Source: Ornithodoros turicata (taxonomy: Eukaryota > Arthropoda > Arachnida > Ixodida > Argasidae). Taken from it: DNA of 64,000 nt. Below, one piece after another: positions 34,121 to 45,601 of the stretch. The notes below the pieces were generated by a model, which searched no databases, was not told the DNA's origin, and saw only the letters and a list, made by a program, of their open reading frames with translations. The translations under genes were made by a program, and so were the position numbers. The DNA lies in NCBI RefSeq assembly GCF_037126465.1, contig NC_088204.1, positions 65,037,807 to 65,101,806 on the forward strand, written 5' to 3'. Within the stretch, counting starts at the first letter, position 1. The number at the start of each line of letters is the position of its first letter.

Positions 34121-35395
34121 ACACCATACAAAACGGTGTTTCATGAAACAGCCTTCTGAATGGTGTATTATACAAAAAAGCACCGTTTCAAAGGGCATCC
34201 CTATAGATAACACCATTGAAGGGAGTTGTGTTTCATTTAAAGCACTGTTTCAGATAGGTGATTCGCAAACACCTTTTACAATTCGCTGACATTGCACCTT
34301 TCAGTTGAGCCCGCGGTGTCAAAAGAGTGTGTGTCTTCAAAAAAAAAAAAAAAAAAAACTTTACGCGCTGAAAGCCATAAAAAACTGAATGTGTACGACA
34401 TTAATTTCTACCGAAATTGTGTGTTCTACTTGTTGTCCTCTACTCCCAGATAGCCTAACTACCGTACTCTGATTGCTGTAATCCAGCTGCTCCGAGGCCA
34501 TCCCAAACGGGGAAACAGAGGCTGTCTAACGCAATTAACGTATACAGACGAGACTATCTTTAAAAAAAAGGAGGCGTTTAATGTAGATGCGTCTATTGTG
34601 GCGGTGGATTACGCATTGCTCAAGCTCGCCTTTCTAGATGCGACGGAAAACCCCCGGTGTGCGTAGACGGGTCTTCTTCAGGGCCATCGCCTCCTCCTTC
34701 TTCTTTATCTATTCTCGTCCGTTAAGTGATTGCGTCGTACCTTCCTTGAATGACTACAATTAGAGTACACGACATAAGTAGTGAATGGAAGCAGCGTGGG
34801 AATTTCCCTTCAGGGCGGTCTTCAATCTTCCGGGCGCTTTTTTAAATTTATTTTTCCAGTATGAAAGCAACGTGTCTGTTTTACAACCTTCGGTATCCGT
34901 TGTCGCAAATACTGCATGATTTGCATCCCAACAGCTTTTTTTTTCTTTCGTCGTTATATGATCATCTTGTTCCGTGCTGGCGCAGCAATGCGCAATCTTA
35001 AAACAGAATATCATCTTTTAGGTTCGTTCGGCTGCCCAGAGGGCGACCTCGCTCACTGCCAACAGTGCCGTCTGTGGTGGCGAGGATAAGTTATTACCAG
35101 CATTTGTTTCAGTTATTTCGCAGTTCCCTGCAGTTATTTCTTCAGGCGTTGTACATATTCACTGAGGTAGGTCGAACACAAGACAGAATTCAAGCGACGA
35201 CGTGTGAAATCGCCAACGTCGTCATCTACGATTGTAGAATATACTGGAAATCTTTTCCTCGAGGAAAAGTTTTCCAGTTCCCGCCACCAGGGAAGAAAGC
35301 TTGCGCCAGTGTCGCCGTGCCAAACTCTAGCCGAACGTACCTATAACATGCTCGTAGCCAGCCATGGCATACGCCTGTTTGTGACGTCACTACTT
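34121..35395. other. No gene seen
   Basis: 34130-34260 has several scattered cggtgtttca/caccgtttcaaa motifs of unknown meaning. An A run lies at 34340-34358. No coding sequence was recognised. Confidence 0.4.
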
Positions 35396-35409
35396 TCGCA
35401 GGGGGGATC

Positions 35410-35640
35410 GTGCTTCCTGGGCCGACTTCAGAAGGAACAGCTTACGTCGACTCTTTGCACAAATCAGAAGGGAAAGCCCATGACGTAACCCGTTCACAGC
35501 GGGAAACTTTCAAAATTCATCCCTCATTCAACCTCATCCTTCAATCCTCCCTTCACCTCCTCCCATCCCTTCATCCTTTCTGGCTACAGCCGTGACGATG
35601 CCCATTCCCCGTGCGGTGAGAAACGGCCAGCCAAGCCAAT
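35410..35640. repeat. SINE scraps
   Basis: cctgggccgacttcagaagg (minus-strand SINE core) and ccgtgacgatgcccattccc, gtgagaaacggccagcc (plus-strand long-tail end) lie 150 bp apart, as at 42690-42985. Confidence 0.5.
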
Positions 35641-35785
35641 ATCGCCAGCCCCCTCTCGCGACTATTAACGTAACCGCGTATGTGTCACAAAAAAAATATA
35701 TATATATATATATATTTTCAACAAATGATGGGAGGAGATGCGAACGATGTCACTCGAGATGATGGATGACCAGGAGCATGTTATG

Positions 35786-35912
35786 TTATGAGCGATGTAC
35801 GGAAGCGGAGAGAGGGACAGCTGGAACGAGTGGAAGAGAAAGGGGATACTACGCGTCCGGGGCCAACTTCAGGGGGAATTGTACCGGTGTCGTATGTGGA
35901 AAGTCTTCTTTG
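35786..35912 (-). repeat. 5'-truncated SINE copy
   Basis: Reads on the minus strand from cggtacaattccccctgaag, gttggccccggacgc to a region ending gtacatcgctcat. It lies directly downstream of the full SINE at 35918-36193 in the same orientation. Confidence 0.7.
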
Positions 35913-35917
35913 TTGTG

Positions 35918-36193
35918 TTTTTTTTTTATTCGGTGTTGGCGCCGCGACGCAACTGTGGCTATGAGCGGCGTACAGACGGAGAGAGGACAGCAGGAAGGAG
36001 TGGGGGAGGGGGGTTAGTATGAGTCCGGGCAAACTTCTTGGGGAACTGTGCCGGTATTCGACTGGAACGTCTGCCGGAAAACTCGGGGAAAACCTCAGAC
36101 AGCACAGCTGGTGCCGGGATTCGAACCCGTGTCACATTCCAGTCTCGGCGCGGGAGGCGATCATCCAAACCACTATGCCGCGCGAGCTGGTAG
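35918..36193 (-). mobile_element. tRNA-derived SINE, full copy
   Basis: On the minus strand the head begins ctcgcgcggcatagtggttt (A box) and has a B box GGTTCGAATCC (36128-36118). The body follows the copy at 13981 (gaggttttccccgag, ggcacagttccccaag, cggactcatactaaccccc) and ends in ataaaaaaaa (35918-35929). Better conserved in its B box than the other copies. Confidence 0.88.
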
Positions 36194-36649
36194 TTGTTCC
36201 TGTTGCACCTTGTCGAGTCCGTTCTGTGTGCAGATTGTGTCACTACGTCACCTTACCAGTTTTCGGAGTCATGCGCCAATGTCAAGGCCAAGGCAGTCGT
36301 TCTTGAATACGAAAACAAATGAAAAATATTCTTATTATTACTAAAAAAAAGTATTATTATAATGCGAAGTTACGTTTCGAGAATGTCATTTGCAATTGGA
36401 CTTGCCTTCGTCGCCGTGTGTCAGTGGAACGAACACCAGATCCTGTGCTCGGCAGCTTGCTGAAGCTGCAAAATATGTCCTTCGAAACAGCTGAAATTCC
36501 TCCAACCGGGAAAATACTCACGCGTATTTTTCGTACGTGACTTCGTAATGAATTGGCCGCTTCGGACATTTCGCCTGCCTCAGTTACCGATACCACCGCT
36601 CTTTCTTTTTCTATATGTATACTTTTTTTACCTGTTTTGCAGTTTCAAG

Positions 36650-36835
36650 TTCAAATGCCTCATGCGGGCTCAAGATCGCGGGTTCAAACCCGGCTGAGGA
36701 CGGTAGCAATGTGGGTGAGTTAAACGTATTGCTTCCAGCACCGCGCGTTGGAGATTTTCGGCGCATGTCAAAGGAATGTCCTACCATGCGGCACGTGCAA
36801 CATGTCGCCACACTAAAGGCAGACAAACGTCACGT
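36650..36835 (+). repeat. Second tRNA-like SINE family, copy 2
   Basis: A B-box-like ggttcaaacccggctgagg (36681-36699) with flanking gacggtagcaatgtgggtg and ttttcggcgcatgtcaaagg. Compare 15735-15865. Confidence 0.5.
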
Positions 36836-36839
36836 GTAA

Positions 36840-39110
36840 TGTCACGGCGCCATTATTATGATGCATGACACAGCTAACGTGCTATAGCAGAGCGTCAGTT
36901 GATCTCACGGTGAGCGTCTTCTTGAGACATGAGCGGAATGGTTCTAGTATTTAGGATCGCTATTTTTGCGACTCATCTAATAAGTCAAAAATGCAAGTGG
37001 GATCTTGCCGGCAGGTGCCGCGCCCTAGGGGATGTATTTAATGGTATTTATTTGTTGTTTATTTAATGTGACTTAACGGAATTAATTGTTAGAATGCGCC
37101 CGTTCTGGTTTTCTCTCGTTCGTTGTTGCGCTGTTTTGTTCAAAAGAAACGTACACTCTCTTTGCATAGTTACAAACCCGAAACTAGGAACACAGAAAGG
37201 ACCTTGTGTGTGTCGTCCTTTTTCGTGTTCCTAGTCTGGGGTTTATCATGAGTTGAGTTGAGTTGAAAAAAAAAAAAAAAAGGAGAAATAGGCACTCATT
37301 ACGAGAGCCGGCTACTCCAGATCACTTGGAAAAACAAAAATGGCTAACTACAATAAGAACAATGAGTGACAAAGACTCTCAGTCAGTCATTCACATTATG
37401 CATCAATATCACCAGCTTGCTAGCTTCTTAACCATCATTTCATTCTCATGCTCGCTTTCGCACGCGTCAATGTAGAACAGCTCCGTAGAACGAAGTCAGA
37501 TGGCATTCTTACGAAGGTCACCAAGCCTAAAACTGCGTGAGAGTATCAAAGTGAGATAGGGATTTTAACGATTTTAAAGTGGTTCGCGAATCCCATTTCC
37601 TTTTCCGCGACCCGAAGACAATTAATACCGTCGCATACCGAGAAACCCGCCTCATTACGAAACATCATTTTTACGAGTGGCTCATTTTATGACTAACTAT
37701 CCTACGTTTTCCTAGTATGTGTATACTTACGCCGAAACAACGGAGTAAAAAAAAGAAAAGAAAAAGGAAACAGAAAACACTTCAATGGTGTGTGTATGTG
37801 TGTGTGTGAGAGAGAAAGAGAGTGAGAGGGAAGTGTACCTGCGAATGTTGGCTATAATCCGTTTCTACAGTATGTACTCAGAATCCGGGCGGCGTGGGAC
37901 GGCACGGACGCTAGGCGCCACATCCGCCCACGTCCCTCTGTGTGTGTCGCTCTTCCTTGCTCTCCGTGGTGTGAGGAGGAGACGCCCACTGGCACGTCGC
38001 TTCCCCGAGACGACGGCGGCGGCCGTAGTCGACGGCCCGGAAAGATCGCGGACGTCCACTCGGCACGCACACGTACGTTGGGTACACAGGAAGGCAGGAG
38101 GAAAGAAAGAAGTGTTGGTGGTGTTCGCTATGTGGAGAATGCGTTTAAATACGTGCACCACCAACGTGGCCACATTTCTAATGCAATTTTGAATGGGAAG
38201 GCGACCTTCTCTATGTCTTTCAGCGAAGGTTGTTGCCTGCACAGAGGAATGTCTTTTGCTTGTTCCTTGGCGTGCTTTGAGACTTGGGCTTGGCCTTTGT
38301 GGCTGTTGATCGTGCCGTGTATAGGGACTACTGCGAGGTTGGAAGACAAGGATGACGTCACGAACACGTGGCACTGAAGTTCAAAAATTTGTCCTGGCTG
38401 ATGGCGTTACCTTGACAGCAATATATATGAACGGTGTTCGTTGTTTGCGTCGTCTGTGATATGTGACCCACTGTTGCCACACGTAAAAAAACAGAAAATG
38501 AAAAATCTGTAGATCGGAGTCCGAAAAATCTGTAGGCCGTGCTAAAAATCTGTAGCCACTCAAAACTCAGTTTTTTTAGCGTTTCTCCTTCAAATCTGGA
38601 ATGTCTGCCTGTGTCTTTAAATTAGTGGAAGAGCGAGGGCTTATTTTTGTTGCACTGCTGAAGACCACAACCGGAATTTGTCGCGGCGCACTGGCATTAC
38701 GCATTGGAACATTCGCTTTCGGTTTGCGGCGTCGCGTACTGGAATCCGCTACATGACAAAAAAAGAAGAAGAAAAAAGGTCACCGCACGTAGGTTTTAAT
38801 AGTTTGACATGTGCATTCACATCAGCTGTGGCGGTCCAATGCAATAATAACGCATCGCGTCTAGTAGGGACATTTCTCTCACTCGTTCCACCATCACACT
38901 GATGAGCGAGGACCGCAATGGACTAAATAAACAAAGCTCGATATATTATTTCCACAAACATAATGAAACCGTACATGCGTGACACGAATTATAAACGTTG
39001 TGGTTTCACTATACAAAGCCAGTCAAGTAAAGTCTATGAGGCAAACTGGTAACACGCACATAAGCACACAACACTAAAAAAAAAAAAAAACTGATTTAGC
39101 GTTGAGGCTC
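36840..39110. other. No gene seen; hairpin and CpG-rich stretch inside
   Basis: 37173-37244 is a hairpin with aactaggaacac/gtgttcctagt arms. 37785-37830 is a GT/GA microsatellite. 37880-38100 is CpG-rich and open in several frames. 38353-38374 holds tgacgtcacgaacacgtg, a CRE-like and an E-box-like motif. aaaaatctgtag occurs three times at 38500-38560. No protein was recognised. Confidence 0.4.
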
Positions 39111-39114
39111 GCCA

Positions 39115-40790
39115 ATGGTTCACCCGCTGTCGACTTCCTTCTCCTCCGGCGAGTCCCGCCAGTTTCGTGATCGACGGATCGAATCCTTGTCAACGGCGAA
39201 GGCGAAGCAGCTTGACCCAACAAGCACGCGTTTTGTGTGCAGGAGGCCAGTTGTGGTGGTCGTTGAGAGCCTGTTTCTTTGCTTAGTTCTCATCAAATTA
39301 ATTGCGGAATATATTCTTAATGGAGTAGGCACAGCATCGCACACACAAACTTTTGCAGCGTCGGAAATGCTGGTCAGCTGTCGTCACGTGTGGTTCGGAA
39401 CACTTTGCTCCAGAATGTCACCAGAGGCAAGTCTGATTGTATGTGCTCCAAGCTGATGTTCCGAAGGCTTCGCCACTCGTTATCCAGAGACTGGGCGCGC
39501 AGCTCATTTTACCAGGCGCAGAAATGCTGCAGCTAAAGGCATTGCTGAAGAGATCTGTGCCTCTCTGATTTTCGCTGGTGCGAGTATGGCCACATTGTTT
39601 AAAACAGTACTCTCAAAGGGCACCTACATCATGATCTGTCCCACACTCTCAACCAGAAACTCAATGCACCACATCTTGAAAAAATTCACACGCTCACGTG
39701 AAAGTTTCTGGCCAGACAAAGTCGCTTTGACATTTGCGCCAAGGTAGGTGTCATCAATCGGCAAGTAATGTGCTGGGTCCTTGTAGTGTACTTGGTCCTC
39801 TGGAGTACTCATAACATAGACAAAATGGCGTAGATGCAGGCTTAGCTGGTGGATGAACTCCATAATGCAAAAGCCTGAGCCTGGGCACACAGACGGTTGT
39901 GTGTCGTCCGTCTGTGTGTCATGCTTTTACATTATGTAGCTCATAACATAGGTATGTTGCAGATGACAGTCCATGACTGTCCTAATACCAGTGACTACAG
40001 CCTCGCGGAATTCCGGCAGCTGCATGGGGCCCCTCAGATTGCATCAGCGTGTTTAAGTGGTTAAATATATAGGAAGGATGAGGTCAAGAAACTCTAGGAA
40101 GAGTCTGTTCGCTGGTTCCGTCAGCCTCTCGAATATGGTTACAGGCGCCAGAAGACGTTCTGTGGATGCCGCGGCTGAGAAATACGCTGTCAATGCGTCA
40201 TATTGCTCAAGCACTCTAACTGCTGCTGCGTGCAGTGACAGCCATCGCGTTTGCGAAGGACGTATAAGAGCTTCTGAGGAGCTTTAGCGTTTTTTTAAAT
40301 GAGTTTTCGTTGTGGAGGGATTCACACAGGCAAATTCTGCTTTCCTGTAACTTTTGTTACAATGACTGTCGCTTTAGTTCTTCCGTGCGCCATCTTCTTT
40401 GCAATTTCAGAGTCCTTGCATATATCTTCTATATCAATTCTGGTGGATGGTCAGCAACGAGAGATTATGCTCGACTCAAAAAGTGGCTATCCTGATCTCC
40501 CCTTCTGTAGACGACTGTTCAGCGGACGTGCTTCGGCTTAGTGCTGCAACGTCCAGAAGAGTCGAAGTTGTCCAACAATTTTTTTGCAAGTTTCTTCGTG
40601 TTTTGCTGTTGCCACGTGGCATTGCAGATTGACGCGCCCAGAGGTTATCGACAAGTCCATGCCACATGTCTTTGCAAAACGTGAAAGTGGGGCCTTTCTA
40701 GCTCGGAGCTAGCCAACTGCGTAGCTCTTCTTCGTTCTCCCACGCACGATTATATTTTTGATCGTACCTTTTCCTTTTAGCTGACAAATG
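39115..40790 (-). pseudogene. hAT-like (BED / DUF4371-type) transposase remnant
   Basis: In order from 40790 downwards: KRKRYDQKYNRAWENEEELR with W, the run-in to a BED-type zinc finger (near 40780). Then decayed finger sequence and SEIAKKMAHGRTKATVIVTK (near 40370). Then RPSQTRWLSLHAAAVRVLEQ and FERLTEPANRLFLEFLDLIL (40260-40070), then YKDPAHYLPIDDTYLGANVK (39790). Finally INLMRTKQRNRLSTT and TGLLHTKR (39300-39240), the C-terminal hAT dimerisation end. The middle of the family (roughly 300 residues between the TKATVI and QTRWLS segments) is missing, and stops and frame changes occur throughout. This family is often found as host-adopted genes, but this copy is broken. Confidence 0.8.
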
Positions 40791-40799
40791 ATGCCTTCG

Positions 40800-41400
40800 T
40801 CGGTGACTTCCGACATTCGAGGTTAATGCAGGAGCGACACGATATACTGGAAAACTAGCGTACAAACTGTTTTTGTGCTGGCGTTCCTCGATGTTCGATG
40901 TTTCATCAGAGTCTGTGGAACGCGTCTCCTGAAAATAACTCACGCAGAGCAGAAGAGAAAAGGTGCACGTAGGATTGAATGGTTTGTATCCAACCCTCGT
41001 TGCGTCCCTTAATTTTTTGTGTATATGTATACTCATTGCGTATTCCGTTCTGACGACCGAGGCTCACACAGCGGCAGATGTGCCCTGAAAGAGGAAAATT
41101 TTGATTTCCAAACTGGAACCCGCATGGCCTGATTGATAAATGGGTTTTACAGTGCGGATATTGCTGTCCGCTCCTGTAGTGCGGAAGGAATGATGCTGCG
41201 AACGTAAATCTCTGGCGCTGGTTATCTGGTAGTGCGCGCCACTGCATATCCATTTTACCACACCGTACCAAATGCAGACGACGTGAAATTAGAATGGAGA
41301 GCCGCGCAGGACCAAAATACGCACCTCCACATCTCTCTCACGTTTCATTTTTACAGTTGCCACGGGTTTGGCAAGCATTATGACAGTCTTTTCTTCGTGG
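40800..41400. other. No gene seen
   Basis: Minus-strand frames (40906-41271) upstream of the transposase remnant have no recognised domain. They may be leader or flanking DNA of that element. Confidence 0.35.
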
Positions 41401-41405
41401 TAAAG

Positions 41406-41585
41406 TAACGGGTAAAATGGGAGGCGTACACCTTTTTGGGGGCATAAGTGCCACAAAAAAAGGCGTACGGCTCCTGTTTTCAGCAATTCAGGGCAGAGAG
41501 CGATGTCATTTGAAATGATGGTTAGGCAACAGGTGAAGTAACCGCCGTTCCGCTAACGGCCTTTGGTTTGCCGTCTGACTAAGGT
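41406..41585. repeat. Partial copy of the CCCTAGTC palindromic element
   Basis: gggaggcgtacacctt, gccacaaaaaaaggcgtac, gtcatttgaaatgatggtt, ccgttccgctaacgg and the end tttgccgtctgactaagg repeat the right half of the element at 53846-54362 in the same order. Most of the left arm is missing. Confidence 0.75.
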
Positions 41586-42510
41586 ATTAGCTGGCTACAT
41601 ACTCTGGCTCTGTGACTCGTGTGCACCAAGTGTGGACATAGTGTGGACAAGTGTGGGACACAGCCTAGCATGTGCAGAAACAGCTGTGTTCCACGTGGTT
41701 TGGGGTGTATACTTCAGTCAAGCGCAGATCCATGATCCTTCTGAGGGGGATGAGGGGCGTTCCAGTTTTGGGACGGCGTGCTACATATTCTGCGACACTG
41801 GCAAAGGTCAATAGAAGCATTGCGACAGAAGTCGAGGGAAGGGTCAGGACATCCGCCACTACCCTGTATCGGCCCCTGACCTGACCTAACCTAACCTAAA
41901 GTACACCTGAACACGCAAACGCCTGAGTGGCTCCAGTGAAATATGGTGACACCTTCCTTGATGCTGCGAGTGAGTCAGCGTAATGCTTGCGAGCCACACA
42001 TTTTGCGAATTCTAAGAGTACGCGCGAATTTCGAGCAAGAATTTGCCCTTCAACCACAATGCTGCGACTGCGAACTTCATTTTCGCAGTTAGTCGCACAC
42101 AGGTAAGCATTCTAACTGCTTTTCAGAGATCGTGTATAAAGCCGCTTTTATCAGGCGTGGTTGGGGTAATTGAAGGAGATTTACACGTAAGGGATGACAA
42201 TCTCGGGAGTGTATCACAAACTGAACCAATCGAGTCACAAATTTTTGCTCGCGCAGTTTGACGAAATTTAGTGACCGCAAATATGTGCTCGGCGTCCATT
42301 TCGCAAAAATTGTAGGTAGCGAAATAAAGGCTTTGACGTTACGGCTAAAAGGTAATTCTAGACGGGTGGCCCTGCGTCCTCGCAAATGAACAAGGTGAAG
42401 GGAGACATCGACGCAAGATTTCAAGAAACACGCCAGCCTAAGCCGCCGACGGTTTGGCGTCGAACAAGCCCTGTCCGCTATGAACAGAAAATATGTTTGT
42501 TTGTATGCTT
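41586..42510. other. No gene seen; short CCTAA run
   Basis: ctgacctaacctaacctaa (41882-41900) is a short run of the arthropod telomere unit CCTAA. ctatgtttcttgagttacgtgcc (42514-42536) recurs at 43234-43256. Frames at 41563-41884 are unrecognised. Confidence 0.4.
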
Positions 42511-42689
42511 CTGCTATGTTTCTTGAGTTACGTGCCGCTCACGACCTATTGGATTATAACGACCACGCATAATCGGCAACCCCTATGAGGCGTCCGTCCG
42601 CACGAACCGCTAGGAGCGCTACTCATTGGCCCACGGTATCTGTATGATGATTGGACAATGGAAATTTGAATTTTGAACGCGCAGAAGCG

Positions 42690-42848
42690 GACTACCGTCT
42701 TCTATGGGAGCGGTGCAGACATATGTCAAAAAGCGTCTGAGGAAAACCCTCGAAAAACCCCAGACCTGGCACCGAACCCGGGTACCTCCCAGTCTCGACG
42801 TGACGTGGCCAGCACGCTAACCACTCAGCCACGGGAGCTGGTGACACA
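42690..42848 (-). repeat. tRNA-derived SINE head and body
   Basis: On the minus strand gctcccgtggctgagtggtt (A box, near 42830) and CCGGGTTCGGTGCC (B box, 42782-42769), then tttttcgagggttttcc. It is truncated before the core. Confidence 0.8.
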
Positions 42849-42849
42849 T

Positions 42850-42990
42850 TCCCCAGGCCCAGGCCCCAGCACATTCCGTGGCACAGGGCCAGGACGCACA
42901 TTCCCCCAGGGCGCCAGTCATGACGTTGCCCATCTCTGTGAGGCAAAGAAACGGCGAGCCCTATCACCACCACGACTTCCGTAGCAGACG
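42850..42990 (+). repeat. SINE long-tail end, plus strand
   Basis: aggacgcacattcccccagg, gtcatgacgttgcccatct, aacggcgagccc, caccaccac. It abuts a minus-strand SINE head, so the two halves face outward from the junction near 42849, either two insertions or an inversion. Confidence 0.7.
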
Positions 42991-44115
42991 ACAGCAACAG
43001 CCCATATGGAAACGCGTAGAATGATGATGATAATCAACTTTAGAAAGAAGCATCTCCCGTGGGACATCAATTGCTTGTGCAAAAATATTAAGGTAAGGTG
43101 AAGTACAAAGTATTTCAGAAATTGAGGAAGCAATAACCGGGCCGATGAGTAGCGCCACCGCTAGCTTCCAAATGCGGCGCTGGGAAAGGGTGCCTATGAC
43201 ATGGTCGTTATATTCTAGTAGGTCGTGGTTTTACTATGTCTCTTGAGTTACGTGCCACTGCAGTAAAAAAAAAAAAAAAAAAGGGGGGAGCTCTGGTTGC
43301 AAATTTAAGCACGTCGTCCATAAACGGAAATAGTTCATGCTCAGTGGGAGCACGGCAACCATTTGGTGATAGATGGGCCATACGCTGCTCCCGCAAGCCC
43401 TCCCACCTTACCTGGGTAATTAATTGTACGGATCTTAACCGAAAAACCTACATCCCTGCACGGGGCTTTCTTCGAAGCGCATTTTCTTCGGGGGCGAACA
43501 GTCGTCGTTTCAAATGATGGAGTGCAATAATCACCTGCCAATCTGCTTGCCACCATTTTTAGGCATGTCGCTCAGGCCCCGAAGCCCGCGTTGACCTTTC
43601 GGAGGTCGCACCGGTCTTTAACTGCGTGGGATTCAGTGGCGTCTGTTGCCTTTGCTTGTCTTTTTCGGTCGCGTAAGTTTGGAAGGCACACCCAGTTGTA
43701 CACAAGAGGGGCTTACGAAGTGCGCGGTCTCTCGGCACGCCGGCGCCACGCAATGGGCCGGGTATATACTACGGACCGCAATTGAGAAAAGGGAGAGGGG
43801 GCAATACGTGAATGAGAGGGAGTGTCCGCTTTTCACGGGGATGATCCTCCGATACCATCGATGGGAAGTCTGGCAGCTGTTTTCAATCATGTCGACCTGG
43901 GTGTGTTGAAATGGGTTCAGGGAGCTCATTAGTCGGGTGTGGGTTAAACGTGTAACTGTGTCGCCTTTTCCCAATAACTGGTTACCGTAACAGTCACTGA
44001 TGTCATGGTAACCAGGAAGTGATGTAAACCACCTGCGCTACCTGCGGTCACTCCAGGTGTGTCTCGGACTTTCAAGGGAGGATGATATAGGTATATACCG
44101 GCTCACCCTACGTGG
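42991..44115. other. No gene seen
   Basis: Contains an 18-base A run (43265-43282). Open frames on both strands (43236-43517, 43633-43974) have no recognised domains. Confidence 0.4.
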
Positions 44116-44471
44116 TATATATCTGTAGGGTTCGGCGTTTTCGGTTTTTATTTTTGAGCGGATTCAGCGTATGTTTTTTCACGAAATCGGTGTTTTTCGG
44201 TGTTTTTCCTGACGTGTACATGGTTTTACCCGACAATTGTCGGCGACAGAAATCACAATGTAATTTCGGTGCTGTGCATCTAACGGTGGCGTTTTACGGA
44301 TAACGAACAAGTAAACGGACATTTTTCGCAACCATCGTATTTCTGTATGTTTTTCTGATCTGCATCAACAATTTGCTGGGCATGTGCAGCAATATATCTC
44401 TGTCATCTTTCTTCGAATGTCCCTCTGTATTCAGAGTTTTTCTATTAAGACTGCAAACGCGGAACTTTATA

Positions 44472-44682
44472 CGGGGTGTTTGCTCTAACGCGTCCAGAAA
44501 TGATATTTAAAGCGAGCGATAAAAGAAAAGCAAGTGGTACTTTTCTGCTACTTGAGTAAGAAACAGGTCCTGCTTCAGTAGTAGCACCTGTTTCTTAGTC
44601 AAGTAGTTGAAAAGTAGCGCTTGTTTCTCTTTTATCGCTCGCTTTAAATAACATTTCTGGACACGTTAGAGCGAACACCCTG
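44472..44682. mobile_element. CAGGGTGT-type MITE, hairpin form, TA flanks
   Basis: TA-CGGGGTGTTTGCTCTAACG at the left and the inverse CGAACACCCTG-TA at the right. Arms of about 100 bp pair almost completely (aaagcgagcgataaaag / cttttatcgctcgcttt, acttgagtaagaaacagg / cctgtttcttagtcaagt). 211 bp, no coding content. Confidence 0.9.
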
Positions 44683-45597
44683 TATACCTGTGTACGGTGT
44701 GTGGAACAAGACGTCTGTTTTCGGGTGGTGTTCGTGACGTACACACGGAACACAGAACTTCACTGCATAACGTTGATAACGTTATCATTATCGGGTAGAA
44801 CACATATCGAGAGGGAGATTACGATGGTCATAGACGGAAATTGTGCGCAACATCTGTACAAAGACCGGTAGGCTGCCCATTTTCAGCAAATCTGCAAACA
44901 AGAAAGACATTATTTCGATGGAGGGCTGACTATATGGGGGCGTGTTATGTAGTAAAGTGTTGTGTTAGGAGTGCAGTTGGTTAACAACTCACTTGCAAAA
45001 AAAGTAATTCACAAAGCTTGCTCAGTTTCTAATTGTATTATATTATTTTCTATGTCTCAATTAGGAGAGGAACACAACGAGACAGTCAGCCGGACGCAAG
45101 TTGCAAGATAGTATGGCACGTACGAACTCGGTAAATGAGATTTGTACATCGAACGCTTCACTGTACACACAGTTGGTATAAACACTTCGACAACACCTGA
45201 GGTATGCGTTTCGTGACGCATTTCGGCGCATGCGCACTGTTGCTCTTGAACACTTCATCTACAACACACCGTCAACATAGTGTCACAAAATAGACGCCAG
45301 CGTCTACTAAAAAAATTTACAATAAATAAAATTCGAGTATAACAAGTGGCTGCAATGAATAGACGCTAGAAGGAATTACCGTCGATAATTGTGAGACGTC
45401 CGAAATGGTCATGATACGAAGGTAAAACAACATCCACAGCAAATCCTCGGTATAACGAAATCGCTTTTTCCCCCTCGAATTATTGCTTTATTCGAAACCT
45501 CACGCCGCTCCAACCGAAAGATGTGCGTTTCGAACTGGATTATTCGATTTATCCTGGAAGCCGACTCCGCTTGGTGCGAAGGGCGAGTGTAAAAGCC
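44683..45597. other. No gene seen
   Basis: Spacer between two foldback elements. Short frames only. Confidence 0.4.
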
Positions 45598-45601
45598 TAT
45601 A

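Noticed and set aside
14042..36690. Possible tRNA genes at GGTTCGA matches
   Set aside because: Each B-box-like match lies in a SINE or SINE-like repeat, and no cloverleaf with a plausible anticodon arm was evident.
37785..38192. 135-codon plus-strand frame starting MVCVCVCVRE
   Set aside because: Its start is a GT/GA microsatellite and the rest is CpG-rich DNA open in several frames.
38353..38374. CRE plus E-box as a promoter
   Set aside because: TGACGTCA also occurs by chance elsewhere in the window (about 9218 and 59638), and no gene start follows here.
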